DNA of 49,647 nt from contig JAQXTA010000023.1 in assembly GCA_029219245.1 (NCBI GenBank), forward strand, positions 1 to 49,647, in the 5' to 3' direction. Of the stretch, positions 1 to 8,218 are shown piece by piece. The DNA is from Lachnospiraceae bacterium (GTDB lineage: Bacteria; Bacillota; Clostridia; Lachnospirales; Lachnospiraceae). Numbering within the stretch: position 1 is the first letter of the stretch; each line of letters starts with the position of its first letter. The position numbers and the translations under genes are program-made. The notes under the pieces were generated by a model. It was not told the origin of the DNA. It made no database searches and worked only from the letters and a program-made list of their open reading frames with translations.

Positions 1-401
1 CCATACTCTCTGTCTCCGTGAGCAGACTGATTCTCATTCATAAAATCCATATCAATGGTATCATATGGAAGTTCTTCATTAAACTGTGTATGTAAATGAC
101 ATAACGGTTTTCTGTATTCTTTCAACCCTAAAATCCACATCTTAGCCGGTGAAAAGGTATGCATCCATGTGATAACACCCGCACAATCGGGATCATTATT
201 TGCATCATTAAAAGTCTGGCGGATAGATGCCTGACTGATCAGGGTAGGTTTTAACACTACTTCAAAAGGAAGATTCCCGGAAGCATTTAATCCTTCCACA
301 ATTTTAGCAGAATGTTCTGCTACTTTTCTTAAACACTCATCACCGTACAAGTCCTGAGAACCTGTACAAAACCAGAATTTGTAATTTTTTACTGCCTTCA
401 T
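1..401 (-). CDS. araA: L-arabinose isomerase, N-terminal part (cut by window edge)
   Basis: Interconverts L-arabinose and L-ribulose in the cytoplasm, the first step of L-arabinose use. I translated it by hand from the ATG at 399-401: the protein begins MKAVKNYKFWFCTGSQDLYG and runs open to the window edge for 133 codons. The family motifs GVITWMHTFSPAKMW, HLHTQFNEELP and IDMDFMNENQSAHGDREY are all present, so the family is certain. A GGAGGG ribosome site sits 6 nt before the ATG. The rest of the gene lies beyond base 1. It is preceded by AraR-like operators and by an AraR-type gene on the same strand, which fits control by arabinose. Only about the first quarter of the protein is visible. 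Confidence 0.95.
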   Translation of the reverse strand, partial: MKAVKNYKFWFCTGSQDLYGDECLRKVAEHSAKIVEGLNASGNLPFEVVLKPTLISQASIRQTFNDANNDPDCAGVITWMHTFSPAKMWILGLKEYRKPLCHLHTQFNEELPYDTIDMDFMNENQSAHGDREY

Positions 402-440
402 TTCTTACCCTCCATGAATTATAGTTTTTTTGATCGGACA

Positions 441-460
441 ACTTGTACGCAATACAACTT
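441..460. promoter_or_regulatory. second, AraR-like operator in the araA leader
   Basis: The core TTGTA-CGCAA-TACAA (443-457) is a 15-bp interrupted palindrome related to the AraR operator family (TTGTACGTACAA), located downstream of the stronger box and upstream of the araA ribosome site. Paired AraR operators are known from Bacillus subtilis ara promoters. The half-sites are perfect, but the spacing is 3 bp wider than in the upstream box, so binding is less certain. Confidence 0.5.
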
Positions 461-523
461 TTTCCCTAAATTACCTTGTCTTTCGCACAAATCGGCTTCG
501 TTCCTTATATTAAAAAGTTTACC

Positions 524-539
524 ACTTGTACGTACAATT
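524..539. promoter_or_regulatory. AraR operator at the araA promoter
   Basis: Bases 526-537 read TTGTACGTACAA, a perfect 12-bp palindrome that matches the core of the known AraR operator. It lies between the stop of the AraR-type gene and the araA start, about 125 bp before araA. An extra TTGTAC half-site is at 547-552. An AT-rich possible -10 (minus-strand TTTTTAATATAAGG, complement of about 503-516) follows directly, so a bound repressor would cover the core promoter. The operator reading is an inference from the motif and position; no other perfect copy was noticed in the window. Confidence 0.75.
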
Positions 540-567
540 TTGCAAGTTGTACATATATCATTTTTTC

Positions 568-1647
568 TTACAACTTTTGCACCGAATTTCTTTGCACAAT
601 ATCCACGTCAAATTCGTAATTTGCATCAAAAACCGGGGCTTTGATCATACGAAGCAGATTTTCTGCCGCTTTCTTTCCAAGATTTTCCATAGGATGAGGG
701 GCCGAAGTAATTGCCACATCGCCCAAAACCGCAAGTTCAGAATCATCTACTCCTACGATAGAAATGTCCTGAGGAACCCGTATGCCCGCCTTTTTAAAAA
801 TATCCAAAAGGCTAAAAGCGACTTCATCATTATAGCAGAACACACCGGTACAATCTTTAAAACGATCCAGGATTTTTCCGGTCAGCTTATCCAGATGTTT
901 TACATCTTCTGTATCAATCCACAGAATTCTCGTATCATCTATTTCCAGTCCCGTATCCAGCATAGCATCCATATACCCGGAATAACGCAAACGTCCCTGC
1001 CCATCATCCAGCTTAAAAATACCACCAATCTTTCTATGTCCCATGGCAATCATATGTTTTGTCATTTTCCAACCTGCCATATGGTCATTGATGGAAACAT
1101 GAGGAATCTTAAGCTGCGGATAATAGCTGTTAATAAAGATAATCGGAATCCGGCGCTTCCTGATTTCCTGATAAAGATGCAGATTAGGATTCGGAAGTCC
1201 GCTCTTAGTCGTCTCCACGATCAATCCCGCCACTTCATCCCTGCTGATGATGTCCTCCAGAATAGTCTTTTCTCTGCCATTCTGATTATTGGTAAAAGCA
1301 ATCTGTACGGAATATCCGGCCTCCAGCAATACATTTTCTATCCCCTGTATAGTCCTCGGGAAAATATATCCGTCTACGTAAGTGGTCACAACAGAAACCC
1401 GCATTCTTTTTGCCAGATTAGCCAGCCTGCTGTCATTAATATACGTGCCGCTGCCTTGTATTCTTCGAATCATACCGTCTTGCTCCAACACACTGATTGC
1501 ATGTCTGACTGTCTGGCGGCTTACACCGAACATTTCTTTCAGTTCATTTTCTGAGTACATTTTCTGTCCCGGTACCAGTTTTTTCTCCCGAATCTGATCA
1601 TTGATCCATTTTACTAATTCTAAATATTTAGGTGTTGCCTTATCCAT
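568..1647 (-). CDS. araR: AraR-type transcriptional repressor (GntR HTH plus LacI-type sensor), copy 1
   Basis: A 359-residue DNA-binding repressor. Residues about 5-68 form a GntR-type winged helix (SENELKEMFGVSRQTVRHAI, then GSGTYI) and the rest is a LacI/periplasmic-binding-like sugar-sensing domain (VVTTYVDGYIFPRTIQGIE; FCYNDEVAFSLL; ISIVGVDDSEL). This fusion and length are those of Bacillus AraR. I start at the ATG at 1647, which has AGGAAG 9 nt upstream and gives MDKATPKYLELVKW; the longer frame to 1686 lacks a good site. It lies between the transporter terminator and araA and probably represses araA through the operators at 441-539. A weak operator-like TTGTAGAACACAA is at 1752-1764. 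Confidence 0.9.
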   Translation of the reverse strand: MDKATPKYLELVKWINDQIREKKLVPGQKMYSENELKEMFGVSRQTVRHAISVLEQDGMIRRIQGSGTYINDSRLANLAKRMRVSVVTTYVDGYIFPRTIQGIENVLLEAGYSVQIAFTNNQNGREKTILEDIISRDEVAGLIVETTKSGLPNPNLHLYQEIRKRRIPIIFINSYYPQLKIPHVSINDHMAGWKMTKHMIAMGHRKIGGIFKLDDGQGRLRYSGYMDAMLDTGLEIDDTRILWIDTEDVKHLDKLTGKILDRFKDCTGVFCYNDEVAFSLLDIFKKAGIRVPQDISIVGVDDSELAVLGDVAITSAPHPMENLGKKAAENLLRMIKAPVFDANYEFDVDIVQRNSVQKL

Positions 1648-1762
1648 TGTTGAATACTTCCTTTTCCTACATATTGATTTCTGCATCCCAAGACGAACAC
1701 TTCATCTACCACATACATTACTTTGACACAGAAATCTATTTTGTATTTCTATTGTAGAACAC

Positions 1763-1790
1763 AAAAGGCTGCCCCGCAATAAGGCAGCCT
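1763..1790 (-). terminator. Rho-independent terminator of the transporter operon
   Basis: A GC-rich stem, GGCTGCC (1767-1773) with GGCAGCC (1783-1789), has a 9-nt loop. On the minus strand it is followed by TTTTGTG, so it ends transcription coming from the permease gene whose stop is at 1811, just before the araR copy begins its own unit. Confidence 0.8.
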
Positions 1791-1810
1791 CTTATCCTAT
1801 TTCAGAAAAT

Positions 1811-2878
1811 TTATTTTGCTCCTGCGATTCCTTTCTTACGCACTTTCATCACAACACTCTGAATTAACAGGAACAGACAAAGCATAACCGCTCTTGTAAT
1901 TCCCGTCCACCATGCCTGGTCAAGTCCGGCAGAGGAAACAATATTCTGAATGGTACTCAGTGAAAGTACACCAAAGAAAGTTCCAATGATATTACCAACA
2001 CCGCCGGTTAACATCGTACCGCCGATAATGGAAGAAGCAATCGCATCCATTTCCGCTCCCGTTGCATGAGAAGCAGAACCGGAACCAACATGCAGGAAAT
2101 ATACAAAACCGCCAATGCCTGCCAACAGTCCGCAAAGCAGGTGAGAAATAAACTTAGTTCTCTTTACGTTAATACCAAGCATCAATGCACTCTGTTTGTT
2201 TCCACCAACCGCATAAAACGAACGTCCCAGCTTTGTCCAGCGAAGTACACAGAAAAGTACTATAACTACAAGGAGTGCAACAATAACACCAATCTCAACA
2301 TAAGCATTTACATATTTACCGAGTTTGTTTACAGAGCCCATGCCCGGTACAACAATACGTGTCATTTTGAGTGCGGTAAAGGCTTCGTTTTCTACGTTAA
2401 ATGGTTTGGTATTCACAATGGTTGTCATACCTCGTGCAAAGAACATTCCTGCCAGCGTAACGATAAATGGCTGAATATCCAGATAAGCAACCAAGAATCC
2501 CTGAACCAGACCAAATGCAAGACCAATTGCCAGTGCAATGACAATTGCCATGAAAACATTGCCGCCCTTATAATCCAGATATACGGCACAACACATACTG
2601 ACAAGTGCTGTAATACCACCTACAGAAATATCAATACCACCCGTAATCATAACTAAACTCATTCCACAGGAAAGAATAATCAAAGCAGCATTTGCATTCA
2701 AAATATTAAAGAAAGTCTGTGGCTTTAAAAACCCTGCTCCCTGAAATACAATAGCACCAAGATACATTCCAAAGAAAACCACAATGGTTATGGTAAGAAG
2801 TAAATTTGTGTCGCTGATATTTTTTACTCTGTCACCCAGACGATTGCCGGATGCAGATGTTTTTTCTGGTTTAGACAT
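1811..2878 (-). CDS. yjfF: sugar ABC transporter permease, YjfF-like
   Basis: A polytopic inner-membrane permease of the ribose/galactofuranose ABC family (BPD_transp_2), 355 residues with about 8-10 hydrophobic segments. Family signatures include MITGGIDISVGGITALVSM, IQPFIVTLAGMFFARGM and the C-terminal IIGGTMLTGGVGNIIGTFFG. It resembles E. coli YjfF, the second permease of the YtfQRT-YjfF furanose importer. The start is the ATG at 2878 with GGAGG 9 nt upstream; the in-frame TTG at 2887 overlaps that site. It follows the other permease with a 1-bp gap, so the two are translated together and probably form a heterodimer. Substrate (arabinofuranose, galactofuranose or another pentose) is inferred only from the araA/araR neighbours. 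Confidence 0.88.
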   Translation of the reverse strand: MSKPEKTSASGNRLGDRVKNISDTNLLLTITIVVFFGMYLGAIVFQGAGFLKPQTFFNILNANAALIILSCGMSLVMITGGIDISVGGITALVSMCCAVYLDYKGGNVFMAIVIALAIGLAFGLVQGFLVAYLDIQPFIVTLAGMFFARGMTTIVNTKPFNVENEAFTALKMTRIVVPGMGSVNKLGKYVNAYVEIGVIVALLVVIVLFCVLRWTKLGRSFYAVGGNKQSALMLGINVKRTKFISHLLCGLLAGIGGFVYFLHVGSGSASHATGAEMDAIASSIIGGTMLTGGVGNIIGTFFGVLSLSTIQNIVSSAGLDQAWWTGITRAVMLCLFLLIQSVVMKVRKKGIAGAK

Positions 2879-2879
2879 A

Positions 2880-3968
2880 CTAGGCAACCTCCTTCACTTT
2901 CAGTTTCTTTGTCAGGGAAGAAAACTTCTCCCGAACTGCCGGTGCACTTGCAACTACAAGAAGAATAACGACAATCGCCTTGTATGCCGGAAGCGCGTCT
3001 GACTGTACATTAAACTTATAAAGTGTTGTCGTCAGACATTGAATAACATAAGCACCGATAATGGATGCAGCCATGTTGAACTTACCACCGCTTAAAGCAT
3101 TTCCACCCAAAGCTACAGCAAGAATAGCATCCATTTCAATGTCTTTGGCAATTACCGAATAGTTAATGGTGGAGATACGGCTTACCTTAATCAGGCCTAC
3201 TACTGCTACGCATAAACCGAGGATTACAAAGGATAACACCTTGATAAATGCCGGATTCAAACCGTTCAATCTGGAAGAACTTTCGTTGATACCAACTGCC
3301 TGTGTAAATAATTTCAGGTTTGTCACCTTCAAAACAATTCCAATAATAATCATACAGATTACCGCAATGAAGAACGGTGTCGGAATCGGAATTCCCGGAA
3401 TAAATTCTCCAAAATAGGAGAAGGATGGTTCACTGATAACCGGAAGCTCATTGTTATTTATCCAAGCTGCGATGGAACGACCTGCCGTATAAAGAATCAA
3501 GGTCGCAATCATGGGCTGTATTTTGAAATAAGCTACCAGAACACCATTAAACGCTCCAAACAGCATCGCTACCACACAGCTTACAAGAAATGCTACTATA
3601 ATAGGAGTCTGCAGGGTTTCCGGACGGGAATCGGTTCCACACAATACCCGCAGAAGAACACTGCCGCTGATTGCAATCGCCGCACCAACACTGATATCCT
3701 GTCCGCCGGTAGCCGCTGTAACAAGTGTCATACCAATTGCCAGAATCGCCAGTTCAGAACCGCTGTCCAGAATAGTAATCAGGAAACCGGACAGGACCGG
3801 ATTACCTGCACTGTTAAATCCGTATGTAATCTTAAAAAAAGTTGGATCGGCAATTAAATTAAATACAACGAGTAACAGCAATGCTGCCAGTGGAATAAAA
3901 CACTGATTTTTCACAAGCTTCATAAAGAAATCGGATAAATTTGATTTTTTTGCTACTTTTGTCTGCAT
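2880..3968 (-). CDS. ytfT: sugar ABC transporter permease, YtfT-like
   Basis: A second BPD_transp_2 family permease, 362 residues, very hydrophobic, with the signatures TAATGGQDISVGAAIAISG, KIQPMIATLILYTAGRSIA and ALGGNALSGGKFNMAASIIG. It is most like YtfT of the E. coli galactofuranose importer. The start ATG directly abuts the stop of the ATPase gene, and its GGAGGTGATAAATAG ribosome site lies inside the ATPase 3' end, a sign of translational coupling. Together with the YjfF-like subunit it should form the membrane channel. Confidence 0.88.
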   Translation of the reverse strand: MQTKVAKKSNLSDFFMKLVKNQCFIPLAALLLLVVFNLIADPTFFKITYGFNSAGNPVLSGFLITILDSGSELAILAIGMTLVTAATGGQDISVGAAIAISGSVLLRVLCGTDSRPETLQTPIIVAFLVSCVVAMLFGAFNGVLVAYFKIQPMIATLILYTAGRSIAAWINNNELPVISEPSFSYFGEFIPGIPIPTPFFIAVICMIIIGIVLKVTNLKLFTQAVGINESSSRLNGLNPAFIKVLSFVILGLCVAVVGLIKVSRISTINYSVIAKDIEMDAILAVALGGNALSGGKFNMAASIIGAYVIQCLTTTLYKFNVQSDALPAYKAIVVILLVVASAPAVREKFSSLTKKLKVKEVA

Positions 3969-5483
3969 CTATTTATCACCTCCGGCAATCGTACTCATAA
4001 CCTTAATCTGATTCAAATCTTCTCCCGAAAGCTCTCCTACCACTCTGCGGTCTCTCATAACTACCAGACGCGAACAGGTACGAAGCATTTCATCCATTTC
4101 AGAAGAGATAAATGTAACACTCATTCCTTCCGATGCAAGCTTTAATACCAGCTTCTGTATATCAATCTTTGTACCCACATCAATACCACGCGTAGGCTCA
4201 TCCAGAATCAGATACTCCGGATGCGTAAACAACCAGCGTGCCAGGATAACCTTCTGCTGATTTCCACCCGAAAGCGACTTAATCGGGGTATCCTTAGAAG
4301 CAGTCTTAATGCTAAGAAGACTAATGTATTCATCTGCTATCTTATTTGCTTCTGCTTTCGAAAACGGCTTAAAAAAGCCTCGTAGTACCTGTTGTGCAAG
4401 AATAATATTATCGCGAACAGAAAGGTCTCCGATAATACCGTCCACTTTACGATCTTCCGGGAGATATGCAATTCCGTTCTTCATGGCATCTAACGGTTTG
4501 GAAATCTTAACCGCCTTACCTTTGACCTTAACGGTTCCGCCGGTCACTCTGTCAGCACCAAAAATAGCACGGACACACTCACTTCGACCGGAACCGAGCA
4601 AACCGGTAAAGCCATTGACTTCTCCTTTATCAATATGGAAATCAAACGGTTTAATACCCGCATCACTGACAAGTCCTTCTGCTTCAAATACCGGTACCGC
4701 TCCTTCTTCCTTCTGATAAGCTTTCTGTTCACCCTTAATATCTGACAGATCATCCAGTTCTTTACCAAGCATCTTAGAAACAAGCTGAACACGCGGAAGG
4801 TCTTTAATCGCATATTCCCCTACCAATTTACCATCTCGCATAACGGTAATTCTGTCACAAACTTCATAAACCTGATCCAGGAAGTGTGTAACAAATATAA
4901 TTCCAACGCCTCTCTCCCGCAAATCACGCATAAGCTTAAAAAGCTTAGCAACTTCCTGCTCATCCAGGGAAGAGGTCGGTTCATCCAAAATCAATACTTT
5001 ACAGTCCATATCTACTGCTCGTGCAATGGCAATCATCTGCTGGACTGCAATCGAACAACTTTCTAACTGCTGTGTCGGCTTGGCCGGGATATCGAGAGAT
5101 TTCAAAATTTTCTCCGTATCCTCATTCATTTTTTTCCAATTCTGATAAATACCATCAGTTCTTCCTATATACATATTTTCTGCAACAGACAGATTCGGGC
5201 AAAGTGTTATCTCCTGATACACTGTACTGATTCCGAGTTTCTGCGCATCCTGCGGCGAATGTATTGCTATCGCTCCTTCTTTTCCATCCAGAAAAATCTC
5301 ACCTTCATCTTTTCCATAAACTCCGGTTAAGACTTTAATTAATGTAGATTTTCCGGCACCATTTTCCCCCATTAATGCATGGATTTCACCCTTACGCAAT
5401 GTAAAATCGACACCCTGAAGGGCACGCACGCCGGGAAATATTTTATGAATATTTCTCATTTTTAAAACAATATTATTTTCCAC
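3969..5483 (-). CDS. ytfR: sugar ABC transporter ATP-binding protein, duplicated ATPase, YtfR-like
   Basis: Energises the sugar importer at the inner face of the membrane. The 504-residue protein has two nucleotide-binding domains: the first with Walker A GENGAGKST and Walker B KVLILDEPTSSLD, the second with the degenerate Walker A GLLGSGRSE, signature LSGGNQQKVILARWL and Walker B YLILDEPTRGID. This layout is standard for RbsA/MglA/YtfR proteins. I choose the GTG at 5481-5483 (protein begins VENNIVLKMRNIHKIFPG), with AGGAGG 11 nt upstream; the frame is open to a TTG at 5537, but that start would overlap the strong hairpin at 5523-5576 and has no ribosome site. ATG at 5459 is a shorter alternative. 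Confidence 0.92.
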   Translation of the reverse strand: MENNIVLKMRNIHKIFPGVRALQGVDFTLRKGEIHALMGENGAGKSTLIKVLTGVYGKDEGEIFLDGKEGAIAIHSPQDAQKLGISTVYQEITLCPNLSVAENMYIGRTDGIYQNWKKMNEDTEKILKSLDIPAKPTQQLESCSIAVQQMIAIARAVDMDCKVLILDEPTSSLDEQEVAKLFKLMRDLRERGVGIIFVTHFLDQVYEVCDRITVMRDGKLVGEYAIKDLPRVQLVSKMLGKELDDLSDIKGEQKAYQKEEGAVPVFEAEGLVSDAGIKPFDFHIDKGEVNGFTGLLGSGRSECVRAIFGADRVTGGTVKVKGKAVKISKPLDAMKNGIAYLPEDRKVDGIIGDLSVRDNIILAQQVLRGFFKPFSKAEANKIADEYISLLSIKTASKDTPIKSLSGGNQQKVILARWLFTHPEYLILDEPTRGIDVGTKIDIQKLVLKLASEGMSVTFISSEMDEMLRTCSRLVVMRDRRVVGELSGEDLNQIKVMSTIAGGDK

Positions 5484-5522
5484 GCCCGGATTCACCTCCT
5501 GAAAATGCTTACCTTCCGAAAA

Positions 5523-5576
5523 GGAAACGCGGCGCAAGCCAATAAATTTTCATCTATGCTGCACCGCGCCTTTTCC
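5523..5576 (-). terminator. strong intercistronic stem-loop between receptor and ATPase genes
   Basis: CGCGGCGCA (5528-5536) pairs with TGCACCGCG (5560-5568) through 9 positions with one G-U wobble on the minus-strand RNA, extended by GGAAA (5523-5527) with TTTCC (5572-5576). The loop is 23 nt. On the minus strand it ends in TTTCCTTTTC, a weak U tract. It lies 24 nt past the receptor stop and may act as a leaky terminator or a 3' shield that keeps receptor mRNA more abundant than ATPase and permease mRNA. Confidence 0.6.
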
Positions 5577-5599
5577 TAATTACTTACCTTAACTCTTAA

Positions 5600-6652
5600 T
5601 TAGATACCGTAGATATCAACCTCATCCTGTGTAATGGTTTCAGCATCAAAACCTTTTTCATCCATGATGATAACTTTTTCAGAGAGTGTTTCACCAGCTT
5701 CCAGTTTCTTGATAACTTCGTCAATATATACTCCCTGGAATGGATTACACTGTCCATCATAGTTCCAGTTCTGAGCTAACAATTCTTCCAATGCCCATTT
5801 GTTGCAGTCAAAGCCCATAACGATAACGTCTTTGCCAACACCATGAGAAATGTTTGCTTTATCCAAAGCTGCTACAGCACCCTTTGCCATATCATCGTTT
5901 TCTGCGTAAATAACATTGAAGGATTCACCAGAGTCAATAACAGACTGTACAATCTGCTGTGCCTTTTCTGCGTTCCATTCAGCGGTCTGCTGTGTAACCA
6001 GATTCCAACCATCAGAAGCTACTGCTGCATCCAGCGCACCGGAACGTCCCTGCTGTGCTGCGGAACCCATAACACCCTGAAGATGAATGATATTGTATTC
6101 GGAAAGTCCCTGTCCCTTTAACCACTCAACTGCTGTTTCACCTTCTTTATCCATATCGGATACGATAGATGCTTCATAAAGGCTCTCATCAGCATCAATA
6201 GTACGGTCAAATAAGATTACTCTGATTCCTGCATCCTGTGCATCCTGAAGAACGGAATCCCAACCTGCTGTATCAGCTGCGGAAAGAAGAAGATAATCAA
6301 CGCCATCCTGGATAAATTTCTGAGCTGCTGTAATCTGCTCATCATTCTTAAGGCTGTATGCAAAAGATGCATCATATCCATTCTCTTCTGTAAAGGTTGC
6401 TTTTAAGTCCTTATCATTTGCGGTACGATAACCGGATTCGTTCGGATCGTTATTGATAATACCTACTTTGATTAACTCACCGGAAGCTGCCGGAGCTTCT
6501 GCTGTATCTTCAGCAGGTGCCTCTTCTGTATCTGCTGCTTCCTCTGTTGTGTCTGCTGCAGGAGCTGCTGCTTCTTTGCTGCTTCCACAACCTGTTGCCA
6601 GAGCTGCAACCATTGCTGTGCTAAGTAAAACACTTAATAATTTCTTTTTCAT
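5600..6652 (-). CDS. ytfQ: sugar ABC transporter substrate-binding lipoprotein, ribose/YtfQ type
   Basis: The extracellular receptor of the importer: 350 residues with a lipoprotein signal (lipobox ATGC, Cys22) and an Ala/Glu/Thr-rich linker (about 23-58), then a periplasmic-binding-protein-like domain of the ribose/YtfQ group (KVGIINNDPNESGYRTANDK, ILFDRTIDADES, VIMGFDCNKWALEEL). A GGAGG site precedes the ATG. It is the first gene of the four-gene transporter unit; the stem-loop after it suggests higher expression of the receptor. Substrate is not shown by sequence; the araA and araR neighbours suggest L-arabinose or an arabinofuranose-type sugar. Confidence 0.9.
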   Translation of the reverse strand: MKKKLLSVLLSTAMVAALATGCGSSKEAAAPAADTTEEAADTEEAPAEDTAEAPAASGELIKVGIINNDPNESGYRTANDKDLKATFTEENGYDASFAYSLKNDEQITAAQKFIQDGVDYLLLSAADTAGWDSVLQDAQDAGIRVILFDRTIDADESLYEASIVSDMDKEGETAVEWLKGQGLSEYNIIHLQGVMGSAAQQGRSGALDAAVASDGWNLVTQQTAEWNAEKAQQIVQSVIDSGESFNVIYAENDDMAKGAVAALDKANISHGVGKDVIVMGFDCNKWALEELLAQNWNYDGQCNPFQGVYIDEVIKKLEAGETLSEKVIIMDEKGFDAETITQDEVDIYGI

Positions 6653-7112
6653 TTCATTTCCTCCTTTTTCTTCATCCCTTAAATGAATTTTAAGAACAAC
6701 GTATGTAAGTTCTTTTCACTTACTTCGTCCTTACAAGACAAACCTTAACAGAGCAAATATCTCATTTCAACATCCATTTCGTCGTTTTAACCAGTTTTCG
6801 CGCTTTTAATAATACAAATTTTATGGTATAATATTAAAATCCAATACAAATTTATTCATATTATCAAAAAATTAAGGTTTTCATTTGTTTTAAGTAAAAT
6901 TTTCTACGATACGATAACTTTTCGGAACAAAAAATTGCCTTTTTTTCATGGTCATAATCTCCATGCATTTAAAATGAACGGTGTTTTTTTCTTTTTTTAT
7001 CAGGGAAAGGGTTAAATTTTTTTCTATCATAAAATTTTCACATTGGTTTTCTATAGGAAAATTTATGACTTTTTTGAAATAATTGTGAAATACAAAACAG
7101 GAGAATAATGAT
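6653..7112. promoter_or_regulatory. divergent control region between the transporter and the second AraR-type gene
   Basis: A 460-bp AT-rich region. On the minus side it carries the receptor ribosome site and, 40-62 bp upstream of the ATG, an inverted repeat AAGAAC-N11-GTTCTT (6692-6714). I see no good minus-strand -35/-10 pair, which would fit an activator-dependent promoter. On the plus side an extended -10 (TGGTATAAT, 6824-6832) lies about 280 bp before the AraR-type gene. A 76-codon minus frame here (6890-7120) has no recognisable features and I do not call it a gene. Confidence 0.5.
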
Positions 7113-8198
7113 ATGAGCATTAAATATAAGCAAATTGCTGAGCAATTGAAAAAGGATTGCCTGTCAAATCTTACACATGGTATTACCAGACTGCCTACCG
7201 AAATGGAACTATGTGAGCAGTTTCAGGTCAGCAGACAGACAGTAAGGCAGGCTCTTGCCATGTTAAAAGAAGAAGGCCTTATTACCGGGAAACAAGGAAG
7301 TGGCTCTTACCTTACAGGACTGCTTCCCGATGATACGATGAATCAGATTGCCATTCTTTTAACTACCGATACGGACTATATCTTTCCTGCCCGTTTAAAC
7401 GATCTGGAAACCATGCTTTCCAAAGAAGGATACTCCGTTTCTGTCTTTATTACCCATAATCGTACCGATACAGAACGAACTATTTTGCAGGCACTGATTG
7501 ATACGCCGCCCCGCGGTCTGATTGTCGAGCCTTCCCGCTCTGCTCTCCCGACTCCGAACTTTGATTTGTATGAGAAACTCTCCGCAAACGGCACCCATAT
7601 TGTTTTCTTTCATGGATATTATTCCAATCTCCCGCCTTCCCTCTATGTAAAGGATGATAATTATGGCGGTGGTTATCTTCTCGGTCAGTATCTGCTGGAG
7701 CAAAATCACCATCAGATTGCCGGTATCTTTCAGTTTGACACCATTCAAGGTCAGGAACGTCATCTGGGTTTCATCCGTTCCATAATGGATGCAGGACTGT
7801 CCGTAAACGAGGACAATATCGGATGGTTTACTACCCATGAACTGACTCTTTTGCAAAAAAAACAGGATACCCGGTTTCTTCTGGATTTTATCCATCACAA
7901 ACTGGAATCCTGTTCTGCCTGTATCTGCCACAATGACGAAATTGCCTATTGGCTCATCAAAGAACTTTCTTATATGAATAAAAATGTTCCGGATGAAATC
8001 AGTATCGTCAGCTTTGACAACAGCTATTTAAGCGAGCTTTCCACACCCCGCTTAACCTCTCTGACCCATGAACCTCATGAAATGGCATCGGTTGCCGTTT
8101 CTCTGCTTATAAAACGGATACAGGGTCAAAATGCATCTTCCGTACAACTGCCCTGGAAACTGATAAAACGAAGTAGCGCAATAAAGATAGAAGAATAA
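7113..8198 (+). CDS. AraR-type transcriptional repressor (GntR HTH plus LacI-type sensor), copy 2
   Basis: A 361-residue paralogue of the repressor at 568-1647, same fusion: GntR winged helix (EMELCEQFQVSRQTVRQAL, then GKQGSGSYLTG; residues about 5-70) and a LacI-type ligand domain (AILLTTDTDYIFPARLNDLE; CICHNDEIAYWLI; ISIVSFDNSYLS). AGGAG lies 10 nt before the ATG. It is transcribed away from the transporter operon and faces the sensing operon tail to tail. The recognition helix SRQTVR is the same as in copy 1, so the two may share operators, but their ligand domains differ clearly and may answer to different sugars. Confidence 0.9.
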   Translation: MSIKYKQIAEQLKKDCLSNLTHGITRLPTEMELCEQFQVSRQTVRQALAMLKEEGLITGKQGSGSYLTGLLPDDTMNQIAILLTTDTDYIFPARLNDLETMLSKEGYSVSVFITHNRTDTERTILQALIDTPPRGLIVEPSRSALPTPNFDLYEKLSANGTHIVFFHGYYSNLPPSLYVKDDNYGGGYLLGQYLLEQNHHQIAGIFQFDTIQGQERHLGFIRSIMDAGLSVNEDNIGWFTTHELTLLQKKQDTRFLLDFIHHKLESCSACICHNDEIAYWLIKELSYMNKNVPDEISIVSFDNSYLSELSTPRLTSLTHEPHEMASVAVSLLIKRIQGQNASSVQLPWKLIKRSSAIKIEE

Positions 8199-8218
8199 TT
8201 CTCTCAATTATTTTCTTC
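8190..8218. terminator. bidirectional terminator between convergent genes
   Basis: GAAGAATAATT (8190-8200) pairs with AATTATTTTCTTC (8206-8218), with a 5-nt loop and a 2-nt bulge. The hairpin overlaps the 3' ends of the AraR copy 2 gene and the convergent response regulator gene, whose stops are only 5 bp apart. It ends in a T-rich run on the plus strand. Confidence 0.55.

Noticed and set aside
526-1554. Open frame of 342 codons on the plus strand opposite araR
   Set aside because: It mirrors a strongly supported AraR gene, has no recognisable domain and no ribosome site; it is an antisense shadow. The same holds for the long frames at 2066-2656, 42752-43963 and 37584-38216.
1752-1764. TTGTAGAACACAA as an AraR operator for araR autoregulation
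   Set aside because: Only the outer TTGT/ACAA match the AraR core and the site partly overlaps the terminator; too weak to call a feature.
6890-7120. 76-codon minus frame in the divergent control region
   Set aside because: No domain, no ribosome site, composition of AT-rich intergenic DNA, and it overlaps the start of AraR copy 2.
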